From assembly GCA_011037195.1 (NCBI GenBank), contig JAAEAF010003341.1, positions 1-64,000 on the forward strand: a stretch of 64,000 nucleotides of DNA. Direction: 5' to 3'. Of the stretch, positions 23,193-34,043 are shown piece by piece. A program made the translations under genes and the position numbers. Under the pieces are notes generated by a model. The model saw only the letters and a list, made by a program, of their open reading frames with translations. It made no database searches and was not told where the DNA came from. This DNA comes from Triatoma infestans (lineage: Eukaryota; Arthropoda; Insecta; Hemiptera; Reduviidae). How positions within the stretch are numbered: the stretch's first letter is position 1; each line of letters begins with the position of its first letter.

Positions 23193-23587
23193 AAGGCGCA
23201 TTCTCACGAGTCAAGTTTAGTTGACCGATTTTAGTTGATCAACAGAAGTTGAATGAAAAACCTAGTGAGAACCTTTTCTTTCAATAAAGTTGATCAATTT
23301 TTTAGTGGATCAACAAAAGTTTGATCGAGTCAAACTTTATCGTTGAAATATGACGCATCTTTCAGTTGATCCCGCCATCTTTCAAGTATTGACAAGTGTG
23401 AACTTTCGGATCGTCCAATTGGCTTCTCAGTTTGCTTTCAACTCATAGAGTGGTCCGTGTCGTTATTGAAACGGTTTGATCGATTTCAGTTGAAATGTAT
23501 GAAACCAAAACTGATTCAAGTCGCATTCAAGTTTTGCTGATCAACTAAAATCGGTCAACTAAACTTGGCTCTTGAGAACGCGCCTTA
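23193..23587. mobile_element. MITE-3: about 395 bp, terminal inverted repeats of about 60 bp
   Basis: Left arm from 23193 begins AAGGCGCATTCTCACGAG and continues TCAAGTTTAGTTGACCGATT. The right arm, in reverse complement from 23587, begins TAAGGCGCGTTCTCAAGAG and then matches closely through GTTGACCGATTTTAGTTGAT. The interior also carries repeated GTTGATCAA-type half sites near 23235, 23290 and 23315. There is no coding sequence. Possible 3-bp target duplications (TGA on the left, TAA on the right) are imperfect. The termini resemble those of some Harbinger/ISL2EU- or hAT-derived MITEs, but I cannot assign it. Confidence 0.72.
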
Positions 23588-23693
23588 AGTGATATAGCTA
23601 TTTAACCGTTTTTTTGTCTGAGTTCTCCATCCAATGGATTACTGGCTTTTAATTTCTGACTGTTTTACCTTAACATGCTATTTTACGTATTCA

Positions 23694-24240
23694 ATTTTTT
23701 TTTTCAACTCTTTATTTGAAATTTACAACTGTAATCATTAATCAATTTTACTATAAGTAAATAAGCTATAATAATAATTACAATGACTTGATTGACTTGA
23801 TTGGTGGTCATCACTGGATCACTAATTAAAAGGTCGCAAGCGTCGTTGATGATTTCCAGGGGAGGGAATGTGAGGGCTTGGGCTAAAGGGGTGTGATAGG
23901 GGCTAATTGTGGAATCTGTTATAATGCGTATTAGCCAGAGTGTTGACGAAAGGAATATTGAGTTCTGTGTGGAGGTTATAGTTATCCACATAGAAGGGAC
24001 TGTTAGTAATATGGCCAAGGATTATGGATTGCATGGTTTGGATGCGGTTCAGATTAGAACGCTTGGCAGTTCTGTACACTTCCAGTCCGTAAGTCCATAG
24101 TGGTCTCAGTAAGGAGATGTAAAGGAATCTTATGTTAGAGAGCGATAATTTTGAGCATTTGCCAAGCAGTTTGGAGAGAAGTTTTTTTTAGATATTGAGC
24201 AAGCCTTTGATTAATAAAATTTATAAAAAAAAAAAAAAAA
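23694..24240 (-). pseudogene. Jockey-type LINE, RT C-terminus and poly(A) tail
   Basis: The minus strand reads SKLSLSNIRFLYISLLRPLW, TYGLEVYRTAKRSNLNRIQT, then MQSIILGHITNSPFYVDNY and NTLANTHYNRFHN. This is the thumb and C-terminal region of Jockey-clade RTs. A frameshift near 23900 leads into LAQALTFPPLEIINDACDLL, which ends the protein near 23740. An AATAAA signal lies at about 23713-23719 and is followed by an A-run (T-run on the plus strand, about 23694-23703). These mark the true 3' end. The element is 5'-truncated near 24230. Stops and shifts make it inactive. Confidence 0.82.
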
Positions 24241-24334
24241 AAAAAAAAATGAGGGATTCAACGGTGCTTTAAACATTTTCACTTTGCACAGGCTGTCTTC
24301 GTGGTATTCTGAAGTAGAACACTGTTTATTGAGA

Positions 24335-24375
24335 TTTCCTGAATAAGTGCAATCGCCTGAAACGGTCGTTAATTT
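24335..24375 (+). repeat. Hammerhead-like core remnant
   Basis: CTGAATA (24339-24345), a spacer of 13 bases, GAAA (24359-24362), CGG, TC (24366-24367). One mismatch in the first box, and stem pairing is poor. Included because spacing and order match the other family H cores. Confidence 0.25.
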
Positions 24376-25077
24376 TATTTCCCTTCATAAGATTTATACT
24401 ATAGATAGTTATTGTAAAGTAAACTGTGCTGCGTTAGTTAACACTTGATTTATCGTATATTCAGCTTCTAACTTTTAGATATACCAATAAATGACCCAAA
24501 AAAATGATTTCATACCAGTAAAAACATTAACGCCGATAAATTTGTTTTTGTTAATAATTGGACATGAATATTACAAAAAATTTCAATAGTTGATTTGCAT
24601 TGATATCTGTTTAGATGGACAACAAAAGAATGCACAAGTCGATTGTGATGCAATCGCGGGGCAAACCTTCTTTTTCTCTTTTATCTCTCTTTAAAAAAAA
24701 AAGTATTTGTTTTGATATAGACTGATAGATTGATTTAAAGTATAACATTTTCTAGATATGATAAAAATTTTATCACTCTGAGACAATATTTATTTAAACA
24801 ATCAGCTGTATAATAATAATAATTGATTAGTAAGTGAAAATTATTGTGATTATGTAATAATAAAATTTCAATGATTATAGTTAATATAAATTCATGTAAT
24901 AGAAGATAAAGTGCCTAGTTTAGATTAAGTTCAGTTTAATTAAGATTTATTTTTGCATATATAATGTCAAGTTATTTTTTTATTTATTTTTTTTCATCAC
25001 CAGACTATCTGTGGACTAGATGGTCAAGTTGTATTGATTAACGTGGGCATGGACGAACTATTTTTATTTATCAGTAA

Positions 25078-25104
25078 ACAAAATAAATAAATAAATAAAT
25101 AAAA
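25078..25104. repeat. (AAAT)n microsatellite
   Basis: Five to six AAAT units, followed by A-rich sequence. Confidence 0.85.
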
Positions 25105-25511
25105 ATAAAAATTCCCACGGAGTTTAAAACATTAATATGAATAACTGAAACTAAAAGGAAATTTGTGTAAAACTAAAGTTGATTCTTTTACAGTTTAATT
25201 TATTACTTTTATCTATTTATTTACTATCAGAGTATGGTGTAAATTATTTATTTATTATTTAGAAGCACTTATGGATTTATTGTTTTGTTATTCGTTATTG
25301 AAATTCGAGGATCATTTGCTTGTTTTGTTTAATATAGAAAGGCAATGTTTTTTTTTTAGTAGCTTCTTTTTACTGTTACTGTACAGGTCCAATCGATTTC
25401 ATGGTGTTGATGCAGCTACTTGGGGCGTTGTTTATAAGTTTTGGCTAATCATTTTATTTATGCTAATGGATTCTATCTTTTGTTTTTTTTATTTTTTTTT
25501 TTACCTATTTT

Positions 25512-26200
25512 TACTTTTTCTTACTTGCTGAAAGACGAAGTATTGAGATCATTTCACATTTTTAAAATTGGCTTATCACCGATTTCGAAAAATATATTTT
25601 TAGTGTGTGCCAAAAACCAAAAAAAAATACGCAGAAAGCTCGAAAGTTCATATTTCATTCAGTTTTCATTACCACAACCGATACAGTTTTTCCCCAAAAT
25701 TCATCATCAGGAAATATGACTTTATTGCGTGAATTTTTTTTTTTTACGTTTCCGCTATTTTTTGAAATTTGGTTCATCGATTTTCTTTAAACTTCGTATA
25801 AATTTTAAATTTAAATGCCTATCATCTTTTTTACCTTTAGGAATGGTCCCTTTTTAATGAATTTTTTAATAGTCCATTTAGTTGGTTTGACCTTCCAGCC
25901 AGTACTTTACCATGCATTTCTTTCGTTGTATCATCTGCCCATTGTCTTCGGGGTCTTCCTCTTTTTTTTCCTTCCATTTATATTGGATTTAATGATTATT
26001 TTTGGCCCTATCTACTCTTCTATTATTTACATATGGCCTTACCATGCCCAGCTTCTTAGGGATCATTCGTTCATTCATGCACAGACCCTTTAATACCGTT
26101 TTCTCTTTTTTATGTAAATATAATGAAAAATTTATTCATTCTATCATTATATTAACTGCAGGAAGAGAAAGTTTTGTGAGTGTTTCATACCAAATTTTTT
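25512..26200 (-). repeat. Family A repeat, reverse copy, strongly diverged
   Basis: Head TACTTTTTCTTACTTGCTG with GACGAAGTATTGAGATCAT; tail GCAGGAAGAGAAAGTTTTG, TGAGTGTTTCATACCAAAT and a T-run (about 26155-26200). The middle is mostly T-rich and hardly alignable. The open frames here are by-products of the T-richness. Confidence 0.65.
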
Positions 26201-26744
26201 TTATTTATTTATTTATTTATATTAGGATTTGATTGATTAAGATTCGTGAGGATTCGAAGAACCTAGTTACACGCTACCTAGGTCAAAATAGGGAGGGAGA
26301 ATAAATTCATATGCATGTGGAGCTTCAGAAGAACAGTTTTTAATACCAGTCAAGAAGCCATCATTCTGCTTTCTAACCACTCATCCAGTCTGTCTCTCTC
26401 TTAATTATTCTCTAGCTACGTTATACTTTAACTTCTATTAACTATGTAAAAGTCCTTGCAGTTTGTGTTTGTATTTATTATACAGTATCTAGCATATCTA
26501 CTAGTTCATTTTTCTTCATCATCATTCCTAAATACATTCTCTCTAATTCTATTCCCTCTTTCGTCCATCACATCTTTAATCATGGCTTTTGTGTCCTTGA
26601 ATAGGTTAGTTTATGTTTAATGATTTTATTCTAGAAATTTCTATTAATTAATCCTGTTTCTTTTTGGTGTTTGGTTCCCATTCGATAGCCCAGTTCTAGA
26701 AAGAACAAAATTATTTATTATTTATTATAAAAAAAAAATAATAA

Positions 26745-26955
26745 TACATATTTCCGGGAGAATGCTTCAAATAAAGTGTGATTTAGTTGCACTCTATGCT
26801 CTGTGCAAGTCAATGTTATCACACTGTTTTGACAAAAAACATCCTGATGATGGGCGAACAACCCCCGAAACCGGTCGATGACCACAAAAAGAAGCAGGCT
26901 ATCATGGAAAATATCTCTGATGCTTTCCAGCTTTGCGGAACCAACCACGGAACTA
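26745..26955 (+). repeat. Family H repeat carrying a hammerhead-like core
   Basis: A dispersed repeat of about 200 bp. Conserved parts are CATCCTGATGATGGGCG, CCGAAACCGGTCGATGACC, GCAGGCTATCATGGAAAAT and CTCTGATGCTTTCCAGC. The same order is found at 55385-55504, 32200-32310 and 61870-61975, and in a diverged form at 22488-22612. Hammerhead motifs of this kind are known in Penelope-like retroelement repeats and in retrozymes; which, if either, this represents is inferred and not shown. Confidence 0.7.
26840..26880 (+). ncRNA. Hammerhead ribozyme-like motif (canonical CTGATGA)
   Basis: The core reads stem I strand CATC (26840-26843), CTGATGA (26844-26850), a stem II with GGG (26852-26854) pairing CCC (26864-26866), GAAA (26867-26870), self-complementary CCGG (26871-26874) and TC (26875-26876), then GATG (26877-26880), which pairs with CATC. 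The invariant bases of the hammerhead fold (CUGANGA, GAAA, UH) are all present. One extra U (26851) sits between the CUGANGA box and stem II. An extra nucleotide at that place has a precedent in a viroid hammerhead. The four-base palindromic stem III suggests dimeric activity. Self-cleavage after C26876 is predicted, not shown. Confidence 0.6.
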
Positions 26956-28059
26956 ATAAGTTTTGATTCGATTAAAGCTGGCCTAAAACATACCTGTAGA
27001 AGATTGAATTTTTTTCTGTTTTAATCCTCCTCACAAGGTATTAGAAACAATGATTTTCAGAAAAGAAATCAACAAGACCGCGAGCTGGATAAGAAGCCTT
27101 TGCGGTCTGCTAGTTTGCATGAATGATTTCTGCAATTTTTCGTTTTTGTTTTTTTTGGTTATGCCTACCATACCCACACAAATTAATCTCTAGAAATAAT
27201 TTTTTCGCACTCAGGGAACATCAAAACGTTCGTTATCTTTCTCTTATCACGATTATCTTTAGTTCAGAGAATTTAAAAAAAAATTATAAATCATTTAGGA
27301 GATTATATTATTGTTTTGTTTTTTCTTATAAAAATAATATGGTTTATGAAAACATTTTTAAGCACATATGTACGGCTGTGTATAGTTAGAACCAAACCGC
27401 CCAGTTGGCTATTGTGTTTATCTTCCCAATAGAATTATAATTAGCTGACTGCCGCCTGCCCTAGAAGAGTTCACATCCTACGCGGGTACCAGCTGGTAAC
27501 ACTCACGCACACACCTATATTGCGTCCACATTCGCCATACTGTTTTGTTATGTCGCAATATTCCATTTTATTTATATTTATGTATATGGCACATAAAAAA
27601 AAAAAGGTATCTCCAATCCCAGACCATAACGCACACCCAATACTTTATGAAACAGTTTATGTATATAAGAAATTTGATTGTGGCCTATTTATATTAATAT
27701 ATTTATATAGGTAAATAAAATCAAAATATAAATGGATTAACGTTACGTGACTACTGTTGTCAGTATACAAATCATAATGTATAATCAATATATATTTATA
27801 TTCTACTCTAACCATTTTGTACGGTAAGTTCCAATTTTGTAGTACCATTTTCTTGGAAATAATATAGATCGTATTGTTATACAAATCCTTCAGTTTTCTT
27901 TTATATATTTGAGTAGGGCATTTTGGGTTGAGAAGTAGGATTATAAAGTAGTATTTTTATTTGCTGACATTTCTTAACGGAAAAGGTTTGCAATCTCCTA
28001 AGCCTTCCAAGGTGTTGTATTTATAGCGGAAATGCCTTAGTACAATAGTTTTATCTTAA
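26956..28059. other. A+T-rich DNA, no gene seen
   Basis: No coding motif. A GC-richer patch at about 27398-27510 (TGACTGCCGCCTGCCC, ACGCGGGTACCAGCTGG) is unexplained. Confidence 0.5.
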
Positions 28060-28440
28060 TTACGCCGTTGGAGGCATTTCTGCCAGTTTCTTTCGCACAA
28101 CCCAATAAATATTTGGATTGATAAATATTGTCAGAAAGCCGAAAGTTTTTATCAATACTAGCACATAGAACACAGGCAAGTTCACTACACCAATATGGAA
28201 ATGGTGTAGATAATCATGCCCCGTTATTAGCCTGAAACAAGCCACACCAACAGAAGGAAACAAGTCCAAAGGAATGTTGTCCTCCTTCCAGGATTCGTTC
28301 GCTCAGGCTCAAAATTTCTTCTTCTTTTCTGCTTAGAGTAGCAGAAGTTATTAGTCGTTTCGCTGTAGCGTAAGGAATTTGGTGACCTTGCTGCACTATC
28401 AGCGCTCCCTGCTTTGCTAACATATCCACCATATGTTCAA
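28060..28440 (-). pseudogene. LINE RNase H C-terminus and zinc region, relic
   Basis: Read on the minus strand, the segment begins MVDMLAKQGALIVQQGHQIP (from 28432), the end of an RNase H domain (family pattern NExxDxLAKxGA). After a frameshift near 28240 it continues FRLITGHDYLHHFHIGVV, a motif found just after RNase H in several LINEs (RLxTGHDxLxxHLHRxGxV). The usual following cysteines are not clearly preserved. It ends YWVVRKKLAEMPPTA with a stop at about 28060. It differs from the RNase H relics at 19, 21 and 37 kb. The host is a LINE of I/Jockey-like affinity; the copy is dead. Confidence 0.68.
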
Positions 28441-29554
28441 CCTAAGTTTTATATATGTTCGGCATCCAAGTAGGTGTGCTTACAAATGGTCATTTTCGAG
28501 CCTAAATATTCATTTTTAGAATACTAATTTCAAAAATGGAAACAAAAGTTTTAATTTTTATTTTTTGGTTTGGTTTCAGATCATATCTTTTATTGCCATT
28601 TTATTAACATAAATTTTAGATTGTCGCAGAACATGCCTATAATTTTGTGTACTTATTACTTTTCAGTCGTGAAACAAATCTACTAATCATCTTGTTACAT
28701 TCAACCAATCACCTTATTGAGAAAAAAAAACTATTAATATACAAAATAAATGAGACAAATGGAACGTTGGACACACCTTTCTTACTATCACACCATGCCA
28801 CTTATACAATAAAGGTCGTAGGATGTTCTCCTTCTTTAAAAGTATTCTCTTTTTTTTTAATAACGTCTGTTTGCGTGCATCAAAAACAGGTTTTCCCAGA
28901 CTTGACACCTTTGCCGGCTGGTCAGTTGTGGTCACTTTTTTAAACTCGTTACTTATTTGGGCAGTTATTTGTGTGTGTGAGTGTGTTTTGTTTAGGTTGT
29001 TCTTGTCATATTATTATTCTTGTAATTCTTCTGTATTGAGAACCGCATTTGGCGGAGTTATTTTTTTAATATACAATTAAATTGCTATTATTTTGGAATA
29101 AACTAAATATTCATGCATATTTTTTTTTTTTTTTTAATAATTTAATAAAGTCAAAGTAATTTTCATTTTTTTTCTTTATTAATTATTCTCCTTATTCATT
29201 CGCGTACTTATATACTATGAAGAAACTCTCATTGCGAACAGTAGAGAAGGGGATGTCGTATTTCTTGTATGTCCAGTTTATCAGACTCCCATTTGAGATT
29301 AGAGATAACATAGCATTTAAAATATTATATTGACTGACGTTTCATAGGCAAGAGATGGTGACTTTCTAAAGAATGTGACGCTCAGAGATTGAGGGCATCC
29401 TCTCCTTATTATTCTTTCCTTCTTTGTTTAGAGACCCCAAAATTTAAAAATTTTAGTGTATAATCCTGTAAAAAATTCTATCTTACCTTGTATTACCAAA
29501 TGTTACCAATCAATAATAAAGAAAAGTCTAATATTTTTTTGTTTTACTTTATCA
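28441..29554. other. Intergenic DNA, no gene seen
   Basis: Open frames near 28647-29080 lack recognisable domains and overlap on both strands. Only the weak ribozyme-like remnant at 29325-29375 is noted. Confidence 0.5.
29325..29375 (-). repeat. Hammerhead-like core remnant
   Basis: Reverse complement: TTTAGAAAGTCACCATC, CCTATGAAACGTCAGTCAA. GAAA-CG-TC is kept but the CTGANGA box is degraded to CTTTAGA. Position and spacing resemble the copy at 36081-36135. Confidence 0.22.
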
Positions 29555-30060
29555 TGTGAGAAGTTTAGCGATTGTGGACAAATTTTTAAAAATGATTTTT
29601 CACCGGAAATAGACGAAAAAAATATCCTTGTTTGTGAACAAAATATTATAAAAACTAAAAATAGCAGGAAGCACGAACTTGTTATTCCGTTAAGTACTAC
29701 CTACACATCCATGAGGATATGGTGGTCAAAATACGGCAAACGGAAGTTTGACTTTATTCAAAGTATTATTTTTTCCATTTTTTTTCCACATTTACTCGAA
29801 ATTAGTTCCAACGATTTTCATAAACTTCAGATATTTATTATAATTATAAAAATTTTTAATGGCCACATTTTTATAGAAAGATATATTTTAATTAGATTGC
29901 CGAGAATTTTAGAATGGTGATCTCTCTCTAATAATAATATATTCTTCAGTTTTCCACTATTTTTGTGTGACTTTAGGAACTTATTAGAAACGTTACAAAA
30001 ATTCCGAATATGAAAAACAATTTAAGAGAATTTGATTGATAGATAATCGGATATTTCTTA
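29555..30060 (-). repeat. Family A repeat, reverse copy, degraded
   Basis: Recognisable pieces are TTTTTCACCGGAAATAGACG near 29599, CGGAAGTTTGACTTTATTCA near 29741 and CCAACGATTTTCATAAACTT near 29808. They occur in family order, but the terminal hairpin is lost. A 154-codon open frame covers part of it but is repeat-derived. Confidence 0.55.
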
Positions 30061-30435
30061 ACAGAATTTTACTTTTTTAATAAGCATTTTTTTATTACAC
30101 CGATAATGTGTGATCTGTTTTGCAGCACTTTACTAATGATGTCACAGCTTGCATTTTTTTTTTTTTTTTTGGCTTTTGTTTTGAACGTTATTTTGAAGCG
30201 CTCATCAACAGACTGGCTTTTGTACCAGTCCTTTAGTGAAATAGCGACATGGATAGAATAAAGTTGCATATTCACGAATAATAAAATTATGATTGTCATC
30301 CACTGATTAAATAATTATTTATTTATTTATTTTAATGACGTGTTTTCAAATTTATATCAAATAGAAGAAAATTCTTCATTAAACAAAATTAAATTTAAAT
30401 GGTTTGCAATTATAGTTATTTTTATACGCTTATGT

Positions 30436-30562
30436 GGAGGTACCAAACCCCACGCTATCCAAAGTTCCAGTGGGGATCCTTTATAGCTACACAAAGAAAA
30501 ATAGCAATCAAACCGGGTCTAGAACAAATACCCAGACCTGGATCGAACCCATCTAAGGGTTT
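30436..30562 (-). repeat. Isolated 3' end of the RNase H LINE family
   Basis: In reverse complement this 127-bp stretch reads TTAGATGGGTTCGATCCAGG, GTCTGGGTATTTGTTCTAGA and ACCCGGTTTG, then GTAGCTATAAAGGATC and CTTTGGATAGCGTGGGG. These match the 3' UTRs at 21721-21880 and 37540-37620. It is a severely 5'-truncated copy, as is common for LINEs. No coding part remains. Confidence 0.7.
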
Positions 30563-32199
30563 TGCAGCGATTTATATTTAATAGTTATGGAAATAGTAAT
30601 AAAATAAGTTTATATAATAATAATAATAGTTTTAAGAATAATTCAATTACTTAAATATAATCAAAATAAATTAAATGGAATTTGTTTATACTAAATTTTA
30701 CACTTCTTGTTTACAACATCAAATCATTTTAACATTTCAGTGATATTGACCCTCATTTAATAGAGGTCTTGTCCTTCCTTTACAGAGCAACGTCCTTGAT
30801 TTTATGACGCTAGTAAATATTGTAAATAAACACTCTTTTATTATATTACTAGTTATCAGAGTGTTGTAAATCATTACTTAAATTTTATAAGGCATCATTT
30901 CTGATTTGTTTTTATGTTGGTCTTTTAGAATTTTATTTCAACCTTTATGATTCAATTTTTGTATCAGTTATTCTCGTATTTTTATTTCCTTAAAATTATA
31001 AATCAGCAAAAGATAAAAGTTTACAATCAGTTGATTTAAGATAGCTGTTTTAAGTAAGTATTATAATATAAAGCAATTTTTTTTTATAATTGAATCAATT
31101 CACTTGATTTTTTGTGAAGAATCACAGACGTATTTTTTTTGGGATGTCCATATTTGCTGGTGAATATTATATTGTTTTTGGCACTTATGAGTTATGAAAA
31201 TTTCAAAAAATAAATCTTTGGTATTTTTAAAAGATGGAAACTATATAGGTACATAATTCGCTAGATTTAACCTTGATGCAACATGCAGGGGTCATTCATC
31301 TTAAGTAATGAATCATTTCTTGTTGAACAATCTATATGCTGTTTACACTAAAGATATCATACAATTTACATATATAGTTATCAGCGTAAAAAAATGTTTC
31401 TTTTATTGTTTATTTGAAGAGATGCGGAGAGTTGTGATTACTTTTATAAAAAATGCAATGTTCAAATACAATTCCTAGCAAATATTAACAATGTATTAGG
31501 TTTGCTCAAGAAAGTGGTTTCTGTTTAATTGCCAACCTGATTTTTAATTAATTTGTATTTGATTTTTGTAGGAACGCCCATTTTTTATTTTGTAAAAATT
31601 TAATTCATGTTCAAAACCTTGTTCCAGCCAATCACCTAAATGCGACTTAACTGCTCACGTCCGCGCAGTTAGCGCATGCCTTGGTCTTCTTCAGATTACT
31701 CTGACCAGTTTCAACAGTTTAGTTGTATAGTTGTAACATCTGGTTTTTAATATGAAATTGGTTTTAATCTAGTTGGAACGCATGACTCTCATTGCGCATG
31801 CTCCGGGACAGTCACAAACTGCATTGAAGCTTTATTGGAACAAAGCTTGTAGTTAAAGATATACAGATTCTGAACAACCCTCAGATGATGGTTCAAGAAA
31901 CTTTCGCTTACAATAAAAATGACATTGAAATGATTATTTTTTTAAATTAATGGCTGTAGTTTACCTCTCTCACTAGTTATATAAAAACACGCGAATCTCG
32001 CTTGCGAATTTCACAGCATTTGATGCCTTATAAATTGATCTTTATAAATTATTATTTATTGAAAGACCTTTTCCCTACATCTAATGGTCGCATTACAACA
32101 CCATTTCCTTAATCATCATTACTTTGTCCCAAATCTAAGTAAATCAGAATACTCTGCTTGCACCCTGACTTAGTATTGTAAATAGACTTTCTTATACTA
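30563..32199. other. A+T-rich DNA, no gene seen
   Basis: Longest stretch in this part without a recognised repeat. A GC-richer patch at about 31625-31830 includes GAAACTGGTCAGAG and CTGAAGAAGACC on the minus strand, in an order that does not fit the family H core. Confidence 0.5.
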
Positions 32200-32310
32200 T
32201 TAATTGAGATATTATCCTTGTTGATGGATCGAAAACGGTCGACGATCCAAATTGATACCGCTATCTCGAAAAACTGTCTTGACGTTTTCCAGCGCTATTC
32301 TTCAGACTGA
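32200..32310 (+). repeat. Family H repeat, core deleted
   Basis: TTGTTGATGGATC, GAAAACGGTCGACGATCC, CCGCTATCTCGAAAAACTGT and TTGACGTTTTCCAGC follow the same order as in the copy at 26745-26955, but most of stem II is missing. Confidence 0.5.
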
Positions 32311-32699
32311 TTGAATAACCAAGTTTTGGCAGTTCGGTTTATGCGAACATAAATTATCGACAGTTATAGACAATTAGGCAGCTGTCTTTCTTAAAACTCA
32401 AAATGGTTAAATATCGCATTTAAGTATTTATTATTTTAGCTCACTAATGAATCCACTAAACTGTGTAAACGACAAGGATTATTACTGCTTCGTGAATGAA
32501 TATTGTGTCTAAAGTACCCATGGTTATTATTGAGGAACCCATTCGTTTCAAGAGCCATTTTTATACCGAATTTACGAATAAGCAAAGTACTGGGAGTTGA
32601 CCTGCACTCAGGTTTAGGAAGGAATTGCAATTTTAGTTGGTAGCAATACTAAATGCTTTATAAATATTAAATATAGTAAAGAACCTTTTTTACCTTCTA

Positions 32700-32909
32700 C
32701 CCTACCCTATGGCTCAACAGCCCATGAAAGACCAAGGCTTGCCAGACGGCGGTTAGATCCGGCCTTCGCTACCTAGGGCGCTACTAGCTGTAGCGTCCCA
32801 CTTTTTATCACGATGCTGGGTCAGCACCGACTTTGCCCTCACGGGAATCGAACCCTGAATTCTCGCACGAAAGGCGAGTGCGCTAGCTACTAGACCAACG
32901 CGTGAGGAC
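32700..32909 (-). mobile_element. SINE-2: tRNA-Glu-derived SINE with target-site duplication
   Basis: On the minus strand from 32909 the head folds like a tRNA. TTGGTCTAGTAGCTAGCG serves as the A-box region. The anticodon arm CTCGC-CTTTCGT-GCGAG has loop anticodon TTC (Glu), and GGTTCGATTCCCGTGAGG contains a perfect B box and T arm. A body of about 130 bp follows, ending in a GGGTAGGGTAG-type tail near 32700. The insertion is flanked by a 13-bp duplication TTTTTACCTTCTA at 32687-32699 and 32910-32922. It has no homology to SINE-1. It is not counted as a tRNA gene because the 3' acceptor side runs into the SINE body. Confidence 0.88.
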
Positions 32910-32922
32910 TTTTTACCTTCTA

Positions 32923-33860
32923 GTTGATTAAATTAATATTTACTTTTATATCACTTTTATTTGCAACTATTTTTGGCAAAATTTATATTACGTGCCTGCG
33001 ACGTTTAGGTCTTCCTCTATTATTAGTACTTATCTAACATTAATTTGTCAAATTTTGATGAATTTCTGATGATATTTGAAAAATTGTTTACAAAATATGT
33101 AAAATTATATAAGTTACCAGAGGAGGAACAGAATGATATTTATTTTATTTAAGGCCTCCTTATTAAATTCTTTATTTCATAAATTGCTTGTGTATTCATT
33201 CAGTCCGATACGACCTAGTGCATACCCAATCGACTGTATACTACTACTACTATCGAGGAGTACTTGCAGAGGCCTTTATAATTCGGATTGAGGATGTATT
33301 AATCTTCACACAATGTTAATCACCCAGTATACAGCACTTCTTTTGCAGACCACCAAGAAGACTGCACTAGTTTCACCAACTTTTGTGGATGGTAGAGACA
33401 GGTAATATATTTTATATCATTTTATTGTAGTTTCTAATATTAAGTTTTAAAATTAAAAAAAAAATTTTGTAATTCATATAAAAGCATTATTTATTTAAAT
33501 ATATTAAAAGGATAATACAATATTAAAAACTGATTTCATTTCTAATGAATTTCTAATTTCATGTAATTAATATATGTTAATATCAATGTTAATAATTACG
33601 TAATATAATGTAACTGTAATGTTATTTATTCGAAACATATTTTGCACATAATAGTTTATCATATACTAATTTTCATTTTTTTGACGTAAACTTACTCGTG
33701 AAAAGCCACAAAAAAATTGGGTGCTTAGGTTTTTCCTGAATGAATATCCTATTTACAATCTATTTTTAATACAATTCGCAGGCTGAATGAAATCTTGTAT
33801 TTTTATACTAACTCTTGATTTGGATTGATGTGAAAATTGAAAATCTTTTTTACAAAGATT
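32923..33860. other. A+T-rich DNA, no gene seen
   Basis: Follows the SINE-2 target duplication. No coding or RNA feature is recognised. Confidence 0.55.
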
Positions 33861-33985
33861 ACTCCACTCTCTGGAGGGCGGCAGTACAATGAGAAAGCTC
33901 CGAACTTTGGGATAACTTATGGGCTCAGGGGGGGTTTTGGATAGTATAAGGGCTTGGCCCTCCCCACAGACGAAGGAAAATACTA
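33861..33985 (+). mobile_element. SINE-1 copy, 5'-truncated
   Basis: This plus-strand segment lacks the tRNA-like head. It carries the body (GGAGGGCGGCAGTACAATG, AAAGCTCCG) and the LINE-like tail (TATGGGCTCAGGGGGG, TTTTGGATAGTATAAGGGC, TTGGCCCTCCCCACAGAC). Order and spacing agree with the reverse complement of 40640-40770. It shows that the body and the LINE-like tail travel together. Confidence 0.72.
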
Positions 33986-34043
33986 AGAGCAATTAAAGAT
34001 TAGTAGTAATTCCAAGTTTGATAGAATTGTAAGAGTTGTAGTG

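Larger units (their letters stand above)
24241..25511. other. A+T-rich DNA, no gene seen
   Basis: Apart from the short ribozyme-like remnant near 24339 and an AAAT repeat, nothing is recognised. A 27-base A-run at about 24223-24249 follows AATAAAATTTATAA and may mark the 3' end of a plus-strand retroposon without other visible features. Confidence 0.5.

Noticed and set aside
29456..29920. 154-codon open frame on the plus strand
   Set aside because: It lies in a degraded reverse family A copy and its sequence follows the repeat, not a protein family. Other family A copies lack the frame.
31680..31720. Hammerhead core on the minus strand (GAAACTGGTC and CTGAAGA)
   Set aside because: The two boxes are in permuted order and the intervening bases do not form a convincing stem I; probably chance or an unrelated repeat.
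32835..32909. Possible functional tRNA-Glu gene (TTC anticodon)
   Set aside because: The anticodon and T arms are good, but the unit runs into a SINE body and is enclosed by a target-site duplication, so it is the head of SINE-2.
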